The notes under the pieces were generated by a model. The model saw only the letters and a program-made list of their open reading frames with translations. It had not been told where the DNA came from and did not search any database. A stretch of 19,552 nt of DNA. It comes from Bacteroidales bacterium (GTDB lineage: Bacteria; Bacteroidota; Bacteroidia; Bacteroidales; UBA932). How positions within the stretch are numbered: position 1 is the first letter of the stretch; every line of letters starts with the position of its first letter. The position numbers were made by a program, and so were the translations under genes. Where the stretch lies: contig SFMU01000038.1 in NCBI GenBank assembly GCA_004552965.1, positions 1 to 19,552 of the forward strand. The letters are read 5' to 3'. This document shows, in pieces, positions 6,608 to 13,249 of the stretch.

Positions 6608-6630
6608 ACCCGTCGCGGCTTGCGGCGGGT
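6608..6630 (+). other. Intergenic stem-loop between dpp7 and mrp
   Basis: ACCCGTCGC (6608-6616) pairs with GCGGCGGGT (6622-6630) over 9 bp with one G-U pair and a 5-nt loop. No T-run follows, so it is not a standard terminator. It may set relative expression or stability of the mrp message, whose ATG is 17 nt downstream. Confidence 0.45.
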
Positions 6631-6646
6631 GAATCAACATATTCAA

Positions 6647-7708
6647 ATGACTGAACAGGAAATACTTGGAGTTCTCACCGAGGTCGTGCATCCGGCCCGG
6701 GGGAGCAAGAACATAATCGAATTGGGAATGGTCGGCGGGGTGGAAATCGCCGGCGACAAGGTGACTGTCACCCTGGCTTTCCCGAAAAGGCGGGATCCGC
6801 TGACTGAATATCTCACCGGGAGTACCCGCGCCACCATCATCCGCCATTTTCCGGGTGTCGAGGTGGCTGTCAGACAGGTTGTCAGGGATGAGGCCCCGAA
6901 GAAGAAACCCGGTCTGGACCTCGGTCTGGAGGAGGTTTCCGGAGTGAAGCACATCATCGGAATCGCTTCCGGCAAGGGAGGGGTGGGCAAATCCACCGTT
7001 TCGGTCAATCTGGCCGTCGCTCTTGCCCGTCTGGGGTACAAGGTCGGCCTTGCCGATGCTGACATCTACGGCCCTTCGGTCCCGATCATGACCGGCACCG
7101 AGGGCGAGATGCCTCTTGCAGAGGAGGCCGGGGAAGGGAAGGAGGTCATCCTTCCTGTCGAAAAGTACGGCGTGAAGTGGATGTCCATCGGATACTTCGC
7201 GCAGCGCGAGCAGGCTTTCATCTGGAGAGGTCCCATGGCCTGCAATGCTCTCAAGCAGATGATCCTGCAGGTACGCTGGGGGGAACTGGATTTCCTTCTC
7301 ATAGACATGCCTCCTGGAACGGGTGACATCCACATCAGCCTGATGAATGACATCCCGGTCGAGGGAGCATTGGTGGTGACCACCCCTCAGCCGATTGCTC
7401 TTTCCGATGTGGAGAAGAGCGTGAATATGTTCCGCAACGAACACATCTCCAAGAAGGTTTTCGGAATCGTGGAGAACATGGCATGGTTCACTCCTGCCGA
7501 ACTCCCGGAGAACAAGTACTTCATCTTCGGCAAGGGCGGCGGTGCCCTTCTCGCTGAAAAGTATGGCGTAGAGCTTCTCGGTCAGATTCCGATCGTGCAG
7601 AGCATCCGCGAGTGCGGCGATTCCGGTGAGCCGGCCGCCCTCTCTTCCGGGCCTGACGGAGTCGCTTTCCTGCAGCTGGCCGAAAAACTGCTGCAGGTCG
7701 TGGGCTGA
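6647..7708 (+). CDS. mrp: Mrp/ApbC-type P-loop ATPase, iron-sulfur cluster carrier
   Basis: A cytoplasmic ATPase of the Mrp/NBP35 family, thought to carry Fe-S clusters to apoproteins. The 353-aa protein starts at the ATG at 6647; a TTG at 6620 lies inside a hairpin and is unlikely. Residues 1-80 form the MIP18/DUF59 domain. The deviant Walker A is SGKGGVGKST (108-117), followed by ADADIYGPSVP and a Walker B-like IDMPPGTGD. The C-terminal CxxC that binds the bridging cluster in many Mrp proteins is missing: after ENMAWF (276-281) the sequence reads TPAELPENKYFIFG. I recall this as the usual form in Bacteroidota, so it is lineage-typical rather than damage. The only Cys nearby is in IRECGDSG. 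Whether this form holds a cluster cannot be told from sequence. Confidence 0.93.
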   Translation: MTEQEILGVLTEVVHPARGSKNIIELGMVGGVEIAGDKVTVTLAFPKRRDPLTEYLTGSTRATIIRHFPGVEVAVRQVVRDEAPKKKPGLDLGLEEVSGVKHIIGIASGKGGVGKSTVSVNLAVALARLGYKVGLADADIYGPSVPIMTGTEGEMPLAEEAGEGKEVILPVEKYGVKWMSIGYFAQREQAFIWRGPMACNALKQMILQVRWGELDFLLIDMPPGTGDIHISLMNDIPVEGALVVTTPQPIALSDVEKSVNMFRNEHISKKVFGIVENMAWFTPAELPENKYFIFGKGGGALLAEKYGVELLGQIPIVQSIRECGDSGEPAALSSGPDGVAFLQLAEKLLQVVG

Positions 7709-7741
7709 AGAAACCGGTCCTGTCCGACAACGTAACTGAAC

Positions 7742-9220
7742 ATGAAACGATCCGGAGTATTCTTCTTTCTGCTGTCTGTGCTGCTGGTGCTGCTGGGGCT
7801 ATGGTACATCTACCCTGCCGAAGGCATCAGGGTTGCGGATGGCCTTACCCTCCGGTTCAGTTCCTACCGTCAGTATCTTGCCGATCTGGACAGCCGTCCG
7901 GCCGCCGACGTCGACTCGGTCCTGCTGAGGGAACAGCAGCGCGCCGCCCTTCTGGAGAGCACCGGCGATTCGCTTTCCGTCTTTCACGACTATCTTACCG
8001 GAGATCCCAACCGCATCATCCTGCCGGGTGAGGACTACCGCTATTTCGACACCCTCTTCGAAATGCTCGACAGCGCATCCCTCAAGGGAAAGACTGTCCG
8101 TATCATGCATTACGGAGACTCGCAGCTGGAGATGGACAGGATCTCTTCCGTGCTCCGGCAGAAACTTCAGGAAAGATTCGGAGGCTGCGGTCCCGGGATG
8201 GTGCCTCTCATCCAGAGGGTCGCCTCCTCGTCGGTCATCCTCTCGCATTCGGGGGCGATGTCCCGCTACGCCAGGGTCGCTGATTCCCTTGCCCGCCGGG
8301 ACCCGAAGAAGAGGTACGGCATCATGACCAGCTATGTGTCGGTCTCCAACGGAGGGAAGTTCTCTTTCAAGGAATCCCCGAGCCGCTTCTGCCAGCCTCT
8401 TGCCAGGAAGGTCAAGAAGGTCTCGATACTCAAGGCCGACCGTGGTGACCAGCCTTTCGGAATCGCCCTTCAGAAACACTCCGGAGACAGCCTTGTCAAG
8501 ATGACCGTCCAGAAGACCGGAGACCTTTCCATGGTCTGCTGGGCTTTCCCGGACACAATCACCTCGGCTTCTTTCAGTCTCACGGGCCAGGGTGATGTGT
8601 ATGGCATCATGCTCGACGGAGACGGGGGAGTCACGGTGGACAACGTCGCCCTGCGCGGCTCTTCCGGCAACATATTCACAGACATCGACTCGCTCTACAT
8701 GAGCAGGCTTTTCCGCATGGCCGGCCACGAGATGATCATCCTCGAATTCGGCGGCAATGCGATGCCCGGCATCTCGGGTCGGAAGAGCATTTCCTCCTAC
8801 ATGCGAGGCCTGGAGAGACAGTTCGAATATTTCCGGGAGGTCGCTCCTGAGGCCAGGCTCCTTTTCGTCGGACCGGCGGACATGAGCAAGCGGGTCAACG
8901 GGCAGATGGCAACCTGGCCTCTGCTCGATGAGCTTGTCGACTCTCTGAAGGTCACCTGTCTGGACAACGGGGTCGCCTTCTGGGACACTTTCGCGATGAT
9001 GGGAGGAGAAGGGTCGATGGTGCAGTGGGTGAAGCATGACCCTCCGCTGGCGGGCCCCGATCATATTCATTTCACCACCAGGGGTTCCCAGGAAGTCGGT
9101 TCCGCCCTTTCCCGCTCCTTCCTCATGCTTTATGACTTCTATCGCTTCAGGAAAACTCATTCCGAAGACTTGATCGACGACTGCTTCGCGACCCTGCGCG
9201 ACAGCCTTGACCTTACCTGA
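7742..9220 (+). CDS. Membrane-anchored SGNH-type protein of an MBOAT cluster (first copy)
   Basis: A 492-aa SGNH/GDSL-fold protein. Residues 5-23 form a hydrophobic N-terminal anchor without a clear cleavage site, which places the rest in the periplasm. The fold motifs are HYGDSQLE with nucleophile Ser127, EFGGNAMPG (Asn339, block III) and GPDHIHFT with the Asp440/His443 dyad. All catalytic positions are present. Members of this group accompany MBOAT acyltransferases (compare PatB, AlgX, DltD), moving or removing acetyl groups on glycans. It resembles the protein at 9934-11202 around block I (YFDTLFEMLDSASLKGK versus SFDSFFAKLDSVCLKGE), so the two are paralogues. It starts 33 bp after mrp and ends 16 bp before the DUF4294 gene. 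The target glycan is unknown. Confidence 0.82.
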   Translation: MKRSGVFFFLLSVLLVLLGLWYIYPAEGIRVADGLTLRFSSYRQYLADLDSRPAADVDSVLLREQQRAALLESTGDSLSVFHDYLTGDPNRIILPGEDYRYFDTLFEMLDSASLKGKTVRIMHYGDSQLEMDRISSVLRQKLQERFGGCGPGMVPLIQRVASSSVILSHSGAMSRYARVADSLARRDPKKRYGIMTSYVSVSNGGKFSFKESPSRFCQPLARKVKKVSILKADRGDQPFGIALQKHSGDSLVKMTVQKTGDLSMVCWAFPDTITSASFSLTGQGDVYGIMLDGDGGVTVDNVALRGSSGNIFTDIDSLYMSRLFRMAGHEMIILEFGGNAMPGISGRKSISSYMRGLERQFEYFREVAPEARLLFVGPADMSKRVNGQMATWPLLDELVDSLKVTCLDNGVAFWDTFAMMGGEGSMVQWVKHDPPLAGPDHIHFTTRGSQEVGSALSRSFLMLYDFYRFRKTHSEDLIDDCFATLRDSLDLT

Positions 9221-9236
9221 ACTTGAATGCTTGAAT

Positions 9237-9926
9237 ATGAAGACGCACCTTCTCACTGCAATTATCCTCCTTCTGGCAGCCCTCTGTCCCGGACTCTCCC
9301 TCCGTGCGGAGCCTGAAAGGGGAGGGGATAACCCTCCCGACCGGAGGGAAAGGCTGCCCTATTATGTCGAAAAGGGCGACACGCTCTATTACGACAGCCT
9401 CCCGCCGGCGGTGAGCATCGGAAGCAAGACTAAAAAGGAACTCCGTCAGTACAGGAAACTTGTGGCAAATTTCGCCAAGGTGTATCCCTATTCGACCATC
9501 GCCAGACAGCTGGTGGAGAATGCGGACAAGGCCTTTGCGGAAGGGAATATGTCGAGGCGCCAGAAGGAGGCTTATGTCAATTCCCTGCAGCGCCGCATAA
9601 TCTCATCCTACGAGAAAACCGCCCGTCAGATGACAATGAGTCAGGGCCAGCTGCTGATGAAACTCATCGACCGTGAGACCGGAAAATCCCCTCACGATCT
9701 CATCAGGGACTACAAGAGCGGTGTTGCGGCCGGTTTCTGGCAGGGGCTCGCCAGCCTGTTCGGGGTCGACATGAAGAAACACTATGACCCTGAAGGGAAA
9801 GACCGCGATGTGGAGTACCTGGTGGCCTGCTGGGAGGACGGCTCCTTCCCGGACCTGTACTATTCCCTATTCAATGAATATCCTGTCATCCCGGAGATCC
9901 CCGACAAGATGAAGAAATACCTCTAG
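9237..9926 (+). CDS. DUF4294 exported protein
   Basis: A 229-aa protein with an N-terminal signal sequence (MKTHLLTAIILLLAALCPGL, likely cut after LRA at 22-24). The ATG at 9237 is preferred over an upstream ATG at 9207 inside the previous gene, because it places the signal peptide at the N-terminus. The DUF4294 signature is clear: YRKLVANFAKVYPYSTIA (72-89), then MSQGQLLMKLIDRETGKS (134-151), AGFWQGLASLFG (165-176) and KKHYDPEGKDRD (180-191). The family is common in Bacteroidota and has no established function that I know of. It sits between two SGNH genes and upstream of the MBOAT gene, with gaps of 16 and 7 bp, so a link to envelope glycan modification is plausible but unproven. Confidence 0.88.
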   Translation: MKTHLLTAIILLLAALCPGLSLRAEPERGGDNPPDRRERLPYYVEKGDTLYYDSLPPAVSIGSKTKKELRQYRKLVANFAKVYPYSTIARQLVENADKAFAEGNMSRRQKEAYVNSLQRRIISSYEKTARQMTMSQGQLLMKLIDRETGKSPHDLIRDYKSGVAAGFWQGLASLFGVDMKKHYDPEGKDRDVEYLVACWEDGSFPDLYYSLFNEYPVIPEIPDKMKKYL

Positions 9927-9933
9927 CGAAGCG

Positions 9934-11202
9934 ATGAAAAAGGCATTGTTGACAGTTCTGTTCCTGATGACTCCTTTCCTGCTGATGTCCCAGCCGGCCT
10001 TCAAGGCCTTGCCCGAACTCAGCTTCGCTTCCCTGGACAGGAACCATATTATCTTCGAAGGGGACTCTTCCTCCTTCGATTCCTTCTTTGCAAAGCTCGA
10101 TTCTGTCTGCCTCAAGGGTGAAGGGAGAGTGAATATCCTCCATCTGGGAGGCTCCCACGTCCAGGGTGGCACGATGACAAGACAGCTCCGAAACGACCTA
10201 CTGTCGATGGGCAGGGGCTTCGGACAGGCCGACACGATGGATGCCGGGCCGGGCTTCCTCTTCCCTTTCTCGGCGGCGAAGACCAACAATCCGTCTCACT
10301 TCAAGACCAGGACAGAGGGGTCCTGGAAGGCCTCCAGATGCATTCAGAAGGAGCCTTCGGCCGTGCTCGGACTTAGCGGGATGGCAATCAGCACTTCGGA
10401 CCCGCAGTCTTCGCTCAAGCTTGTGATGGAACCCCGGAACAGGGTTGAGGATGATGTCACGACATCTTTTGACCGGATGACTGTCCTGGGATATTCAAGA
10501 GCCGGGAATCTTATGCCCATCGTCGTGGGGGAGAGTGGCGACACGATTCCGGGGACGGCGGGTGATTCCTGCTGGGTCTTCCGTTTCCCGGAGCCGCAGG
10601 ATTCGGTCAGGATTGCCTTGGCCGGGGACAGAGGGGAGTTTACCCTCACCGGTATATTCCTTGACCGGGCCGCTTCGTGCGGCATAACGGTCTCCGGAGT
10701 CGGAGTCAACGGCGCCGGGCTGCTGTCATATTCAAGATGCGTCGATTTCGAGAGGGACCTGGAACTGGTCAGGCCGGACCTGGCGATTCTTGCCGTCGGG
10801 ATAAATGATGCGAGCGGGCCTTCGTTTTCCGCTGATGTGTTCAAGGAAAGGTACAAGGCCTTGATCGCCAGGCTGAAATCCGTCAATCCGGATTGCGCCC
10901 TGCTGTTTGTGACCAACAACGACAGCTACAGGCGGTCCCGCAAAAGAGGGTACTATGTCAACCAGAACGGACCGAAGGCGCGACAGGCTTTTCTTGAGCT
11001 GGGCCGCGAGTGTGGCGGAGGGGTCTGGGACCAGTTCGAGATCATGGGAGGCCTGGAGTCGATGAAGAAGTGGGAGTCGGCGGGACTTGCCAGAAAGGAC
11101 AAGGTGCATTTTACGGATGACGGGTACTTCCTGCTCGGCGACCTTCTGTACAATGCCCTGATGGAGAAATATGTGGAACATCTGAACAGAAACTCGTTAT
11201 GA
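9934..11202 (+). CDS. Exported SGNH-type protein of an MBOAT cluster (second copy)
   Basis: A 422-aa SGNH-fold protein with a signal peptide (MKKALLTVLFLMTPFLLMSQ). Block I reads HLGGSHVQGG: Ser74 is kept but the preceding Asp of GDS is Gly. Block III is LAVGINDASGP (Gly289, Asn291), and block V is DKVHFTDDGY with the Asp389/His392 dyad, so the catalytic set is present. Residues 83-130 (RQLRNDLLSMGRGFG and following) follow a pattern I associate with MBOAT-linked SGNH proteins of Bacteroidota. Its stop overlaps the MBOAT start by 4 bp (ATGA at 11199-11202), suggesting translational coupling and joint function. Acyl transfer to, or deacylation of, a cell-surface glycan is the likely activity; the substrate is unknown. 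Confidence 0.84.
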   Translation: MKKALLTVLFLMTPFLLMSQPAFKALPELSFASLDRNHIIFEGDSSSFDSFFAKLDSVCLKGEGRVNILHLGGSHVQGGTMTRQLRNDLLSMGRGFGQADTMDAGPGFLFPFSAAKTNNPSHFKTRTEGSWKASRCIQKEPSAVLGLSGMAISTSDPQSSLKLVMEPRNRVEDDVTTSFDRMTVLGYSRAGNLMPIVVGESGDTIPGTAGDSCWVFRFPEPQDSVRIALAGDRGEFTLTGIFLDRAASCGITVSGVGVNGAGLLSYSRCVDFERDLELVRPDLAILAVGINDASGPSFSADVFKERYKALIARLKSVNPDCALLFVTNNDSYRRSRKRGYYVNQNGPKARQAFLELGRECGGGVWDQFEIMGGLESMKKWESAGLARKDKVHFTDDGYFLLGDLLYNALMEKYVEHLNRNSL

Positions 11203-13064
11203 CGGAGTTCGCAAAAGTTGCGCTTGACTATCTGAAGAACCTTTTCGCTTTCGATCAGGCTCATCCGCTTCTGTTCACCCAGAGCTACTTCTGGGCCTTC
11301 CTGGCGGTTGTGCTCGGTGTCCTGTGTCTTTTCCGCAACAGGATTCTCCTCAGGAACGCCTTCCTTTTCATGATGAGTCTGTTCTTCTACTACAAGACCA
11401 GCGGACTCTTCCTGATTCTTCTCCTGACGGTGATTCTGTCCGGGTACCTGACAGGGCTTCTTCTGCCGCGGCTCCGAAGCAAGGGGTGGAAGTCTTTCTT
11501 CCTTTTCCTGGGCATCGCCATCAGCCTGTCTCTCCTTTTCTATTATAAATACGCGTATTTCGTCACAGACGTGGTGAACAACCTGTTCGGAACGCATTTC
11601 GCCGTCCGTGACTGGATCGCGTCCGCCGGCAACTCCATCGCCGGTTCGCAGGTGTTCAGTGTGGACTCGATCTTCCTGCCGGTCGGCATTTCCTTCTTCA
11701 TCTTCCAGGCAATCAGCTATCTGGTGGATGTCCACCGGGGAAGGATCGAACCGGTCCGCAACCTCGTCGATTTCGGCTTTTACATCAGTTTCTTCCCTCA
11801 GCTGGTCGCCGGTCCCATCGTCAGGGCAACGGATTTCATACCGCAGATCCACAAGCCATTCTTCCTGACGAGGAGACAGATGGGCATCGCCGTGTTCTGG
11901 ATCCTGAACGGCCTTGCGAAGAAGCTTATCCTGAGCGACTACCTTGCCGTCAACCACTGCGACCGGGTCTTCGAGAATCCTCTCCTGTACTCCGGCTTCG
12001 AGAACCTGCTGGCTCTTTTCGGATACTCCCTTCAAGTCTATGCCGACTTTTCAGGCTACACTGACATCGCAATCGGCGTGGCGATGCTGATGGGCTTTTT
12101 CCTGCCGAAGAATTTCAACTCTCCGTACAAGGCCCGCAATGCCTCCGAGTTCTGGAAGAGATGGCATATTTCCTTGTCGAAATGGCTTCAGGACTATCTC
12201 TACATCCCTCTCGGAGGAAACCGCAAGGGCACTTTCTGGTCCTACGCGATCATTCTGGGAATCGGCTTTCTGGCCTCTGCGCTGGCCAGGAACTGGTGGG
12301 TTTTCGGCACCGTGCTTGCCCTGACGGCTATTCTTGCGGTTCTGATCACCTGCTGCAAAGGCCTCAGGAAGGAGCTGATTGCCGACATCAACAGGATGGA
12401 CACCATGCTTCTGGGCGGTCTGTGGCATGGCGCGAGCTGGAATTTCATGATCTGGGGAGGTCTCAACGGCCTGGGAATGCTGATCTACCGGTTCTGGCAC
12501 AGCTGCAATGTCTATTTCCGCACCCTGACAGTCTCTCTGGTCTGTCTGGCCTTCTATCTGCTGAACCGGTTCTTCCCTGCGGCAGTGTTCAATCTGTTCT
12601 TCATCTGGACTGCGGTCATCGCCTTCGGTGCCTGGGTGCACATGCTCTACCACAAATGCCATTTCAAGGCAGCTTTCAGATGGCTTGACACTGCATGGTC
12701 GGTGCTGATGACCTTCATATTCATAACTTTCACGCGCCTTTTCTTCCGAAGCGGATCGAATCTCGAGCCGGCGCTTGCCAATGAGCAGGCGTGGAACACG
12801 GCAAAGAATATGGTGGAGCGGATCGGCGGTCCATGGGACATGAGCCTCGTGCCGCAGATGGCCTGGCATCACAGAAACGTTATCTTTGTCTTCGTCGCCG
12901 GCATGATCATCCATTGGCTCCCGGAGAGGTTCAAGCGTCGTTACCGCCTCTGGTTCGCGACAATGCCTCTGCCACTGATGGTGCTGGTCTGCGTCCTGGC
13001 GGTCTTCCTGATCTTCCAGTTCGTGGTCGCCGACCTTCAGTCGTTCATCTATTTCCAATTCTGA
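11199..13064 (+). CDS. MBOAT-family membrane O-acyltransferase (AlgI/PatA/DltB-like)
   Basis: A 621-aa polytopic membrane protein that would pass acyl groups from a cytoplasmic donor across the membrane for O-acylation of a glycan. Family motifs are GISFFIFQAISYLVDVHRG (163-181), YADFSGYTDIAIGVAMLMG (281-299), FWKRWHISLSKWLQDYLYIP (318-337) with conserved His323, and LLGGLWHGASWNFMIWGG (404-421) with the presumed catalytic His410. Between GGNRKG (339-344) and TMLLGG there are about 60 residues, including a hydrophobic stretch (350-385). AlgI-like proteins normally have about 20 here, so an extra membrane hairpin seems present. The start overlaps the preceding SGNH gene by 4 bp. It is the last gene of the run and faces a convergent neighbour. 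Confidence 0.94.
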   Translation: MTEFAKVALDYLKNLFAFDQAHPLLFTQSYFWAFLAVVLGVLCLFRNRILLRNAFLFMMSLFFYYKTSGLFLILLLTVILSGYLTGLLLPRLRSKGWKSFFLFLGIAISLSLLFYYKYAYFVTDVVNNLFGTHFAVRDWIASAGNSIAGSQVFSVDSIFLPVGISFFIFQAISYLVDVHRGRIEPVRNLVDFGFYISFFPQLVAGPIVRATDFIPQIHKPFFLTRRQMGIAVFWILNGLAKKLILSDYLAVNHCDRVFENPLLYSGFENLLALFGYSLQVYADFSGYTDIAIGVAMLMGFFLPKNFNSPYKARNASEFWKRWHISLSKWLQDYLYIPLGGNRKGTFWSYAIILGIGFLASALARNWWVFGTVLALTAILAVLITCCKGLRKELIADINRMDTMLLGGLWHGASWNFMIWGGLNGLGMLIYRFWHSCNVYFRTLTVSLVCLAFYLLNRFFPAAVFNLFFIWTAVIAFGAWVHMLYHKCHFKAAFRWLDTAWSVLMTFIFITFTRLFFRSGSNLEPALANEQAWNTAKNMVERIGGPWDMSLVPQMAWHHRNVIFVFVAGMIIHWLPERFKRRYRLWFATMPLPLMVLVCVLAVFLIFQFVVADLQSFIYFQF

Positions 13065-13099
13065 TTGTCCGTTCCGGATTCCGGTCGGCTGGGCTCTGC

Positions 13100-13186
13100 C
13101 TGCTCCCGCGGTGCTTGCCGCTTCCTGTTCCTGCGGTGCTTGCTGCTTCCTGCTCCCGCGGTGCTTGCCGCTTCCTGTTCCTGCCC
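13100..13186. repeat. 25-bp minisatellite in a convergent intergenic region
   Basis: Three full 25-bp units (13100-13124, 13125-13149, 13150-13174) share GCGGTGCTTGC and end in TGCTTC or CGCTTC; a partial fourth runs to about 13186. Units 1 and 3 are identical, while unit 2 differs at three positions, so the array is best seen as a duplicated 50-bp block. A + strand frame is open through it, but the translation is low-complexity Cys/Ala/Leu, so I do not call a gene. Such arrays mutate by slippage and may vary between strains. Confidence 0.8.
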
Positions 13187-13211
13187 GCTCACGGTGCGGC
13201 CTGCTCCGCCC

Positions 13212-13242
13212 CCGGAGTCAGCTGTCTTTGAGATTGCTCCGG
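13212..13242. terminator. Possible bidirectional stem-loop between convergent genes
   Basis: CCGGAG (13212-13217) pairs with CTCCGG (13237-13242) around a 19-nt loop that holds a CTTTG stretch. It sits 8 bp beyond the stop of the minus-strand gene and 150 bp past the MBOAT gene. There is no T-run on either side, so confidence is low. No better terminator was found in this gap. Confidence 0.25.
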
Positions 13243-13249
13243 CCCCTCA

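Noticed and set aside
7799..9256. 485-codon minus-strand ORF
   Set aside because: It lies wholly opposite the first SGNH gene, which has clear motifs; the translated product shows no recognisable domain.
10953..13058. Two long minus-strand ORFs (10953-12035 and 12051-13058)
   Set aside because: They lie opposite the second SGNH gene and the MBOAT gene. Their highly charged products (many Glu, Gln, His, Asp) are what the reverse of hydrophobic membrane codons gives.
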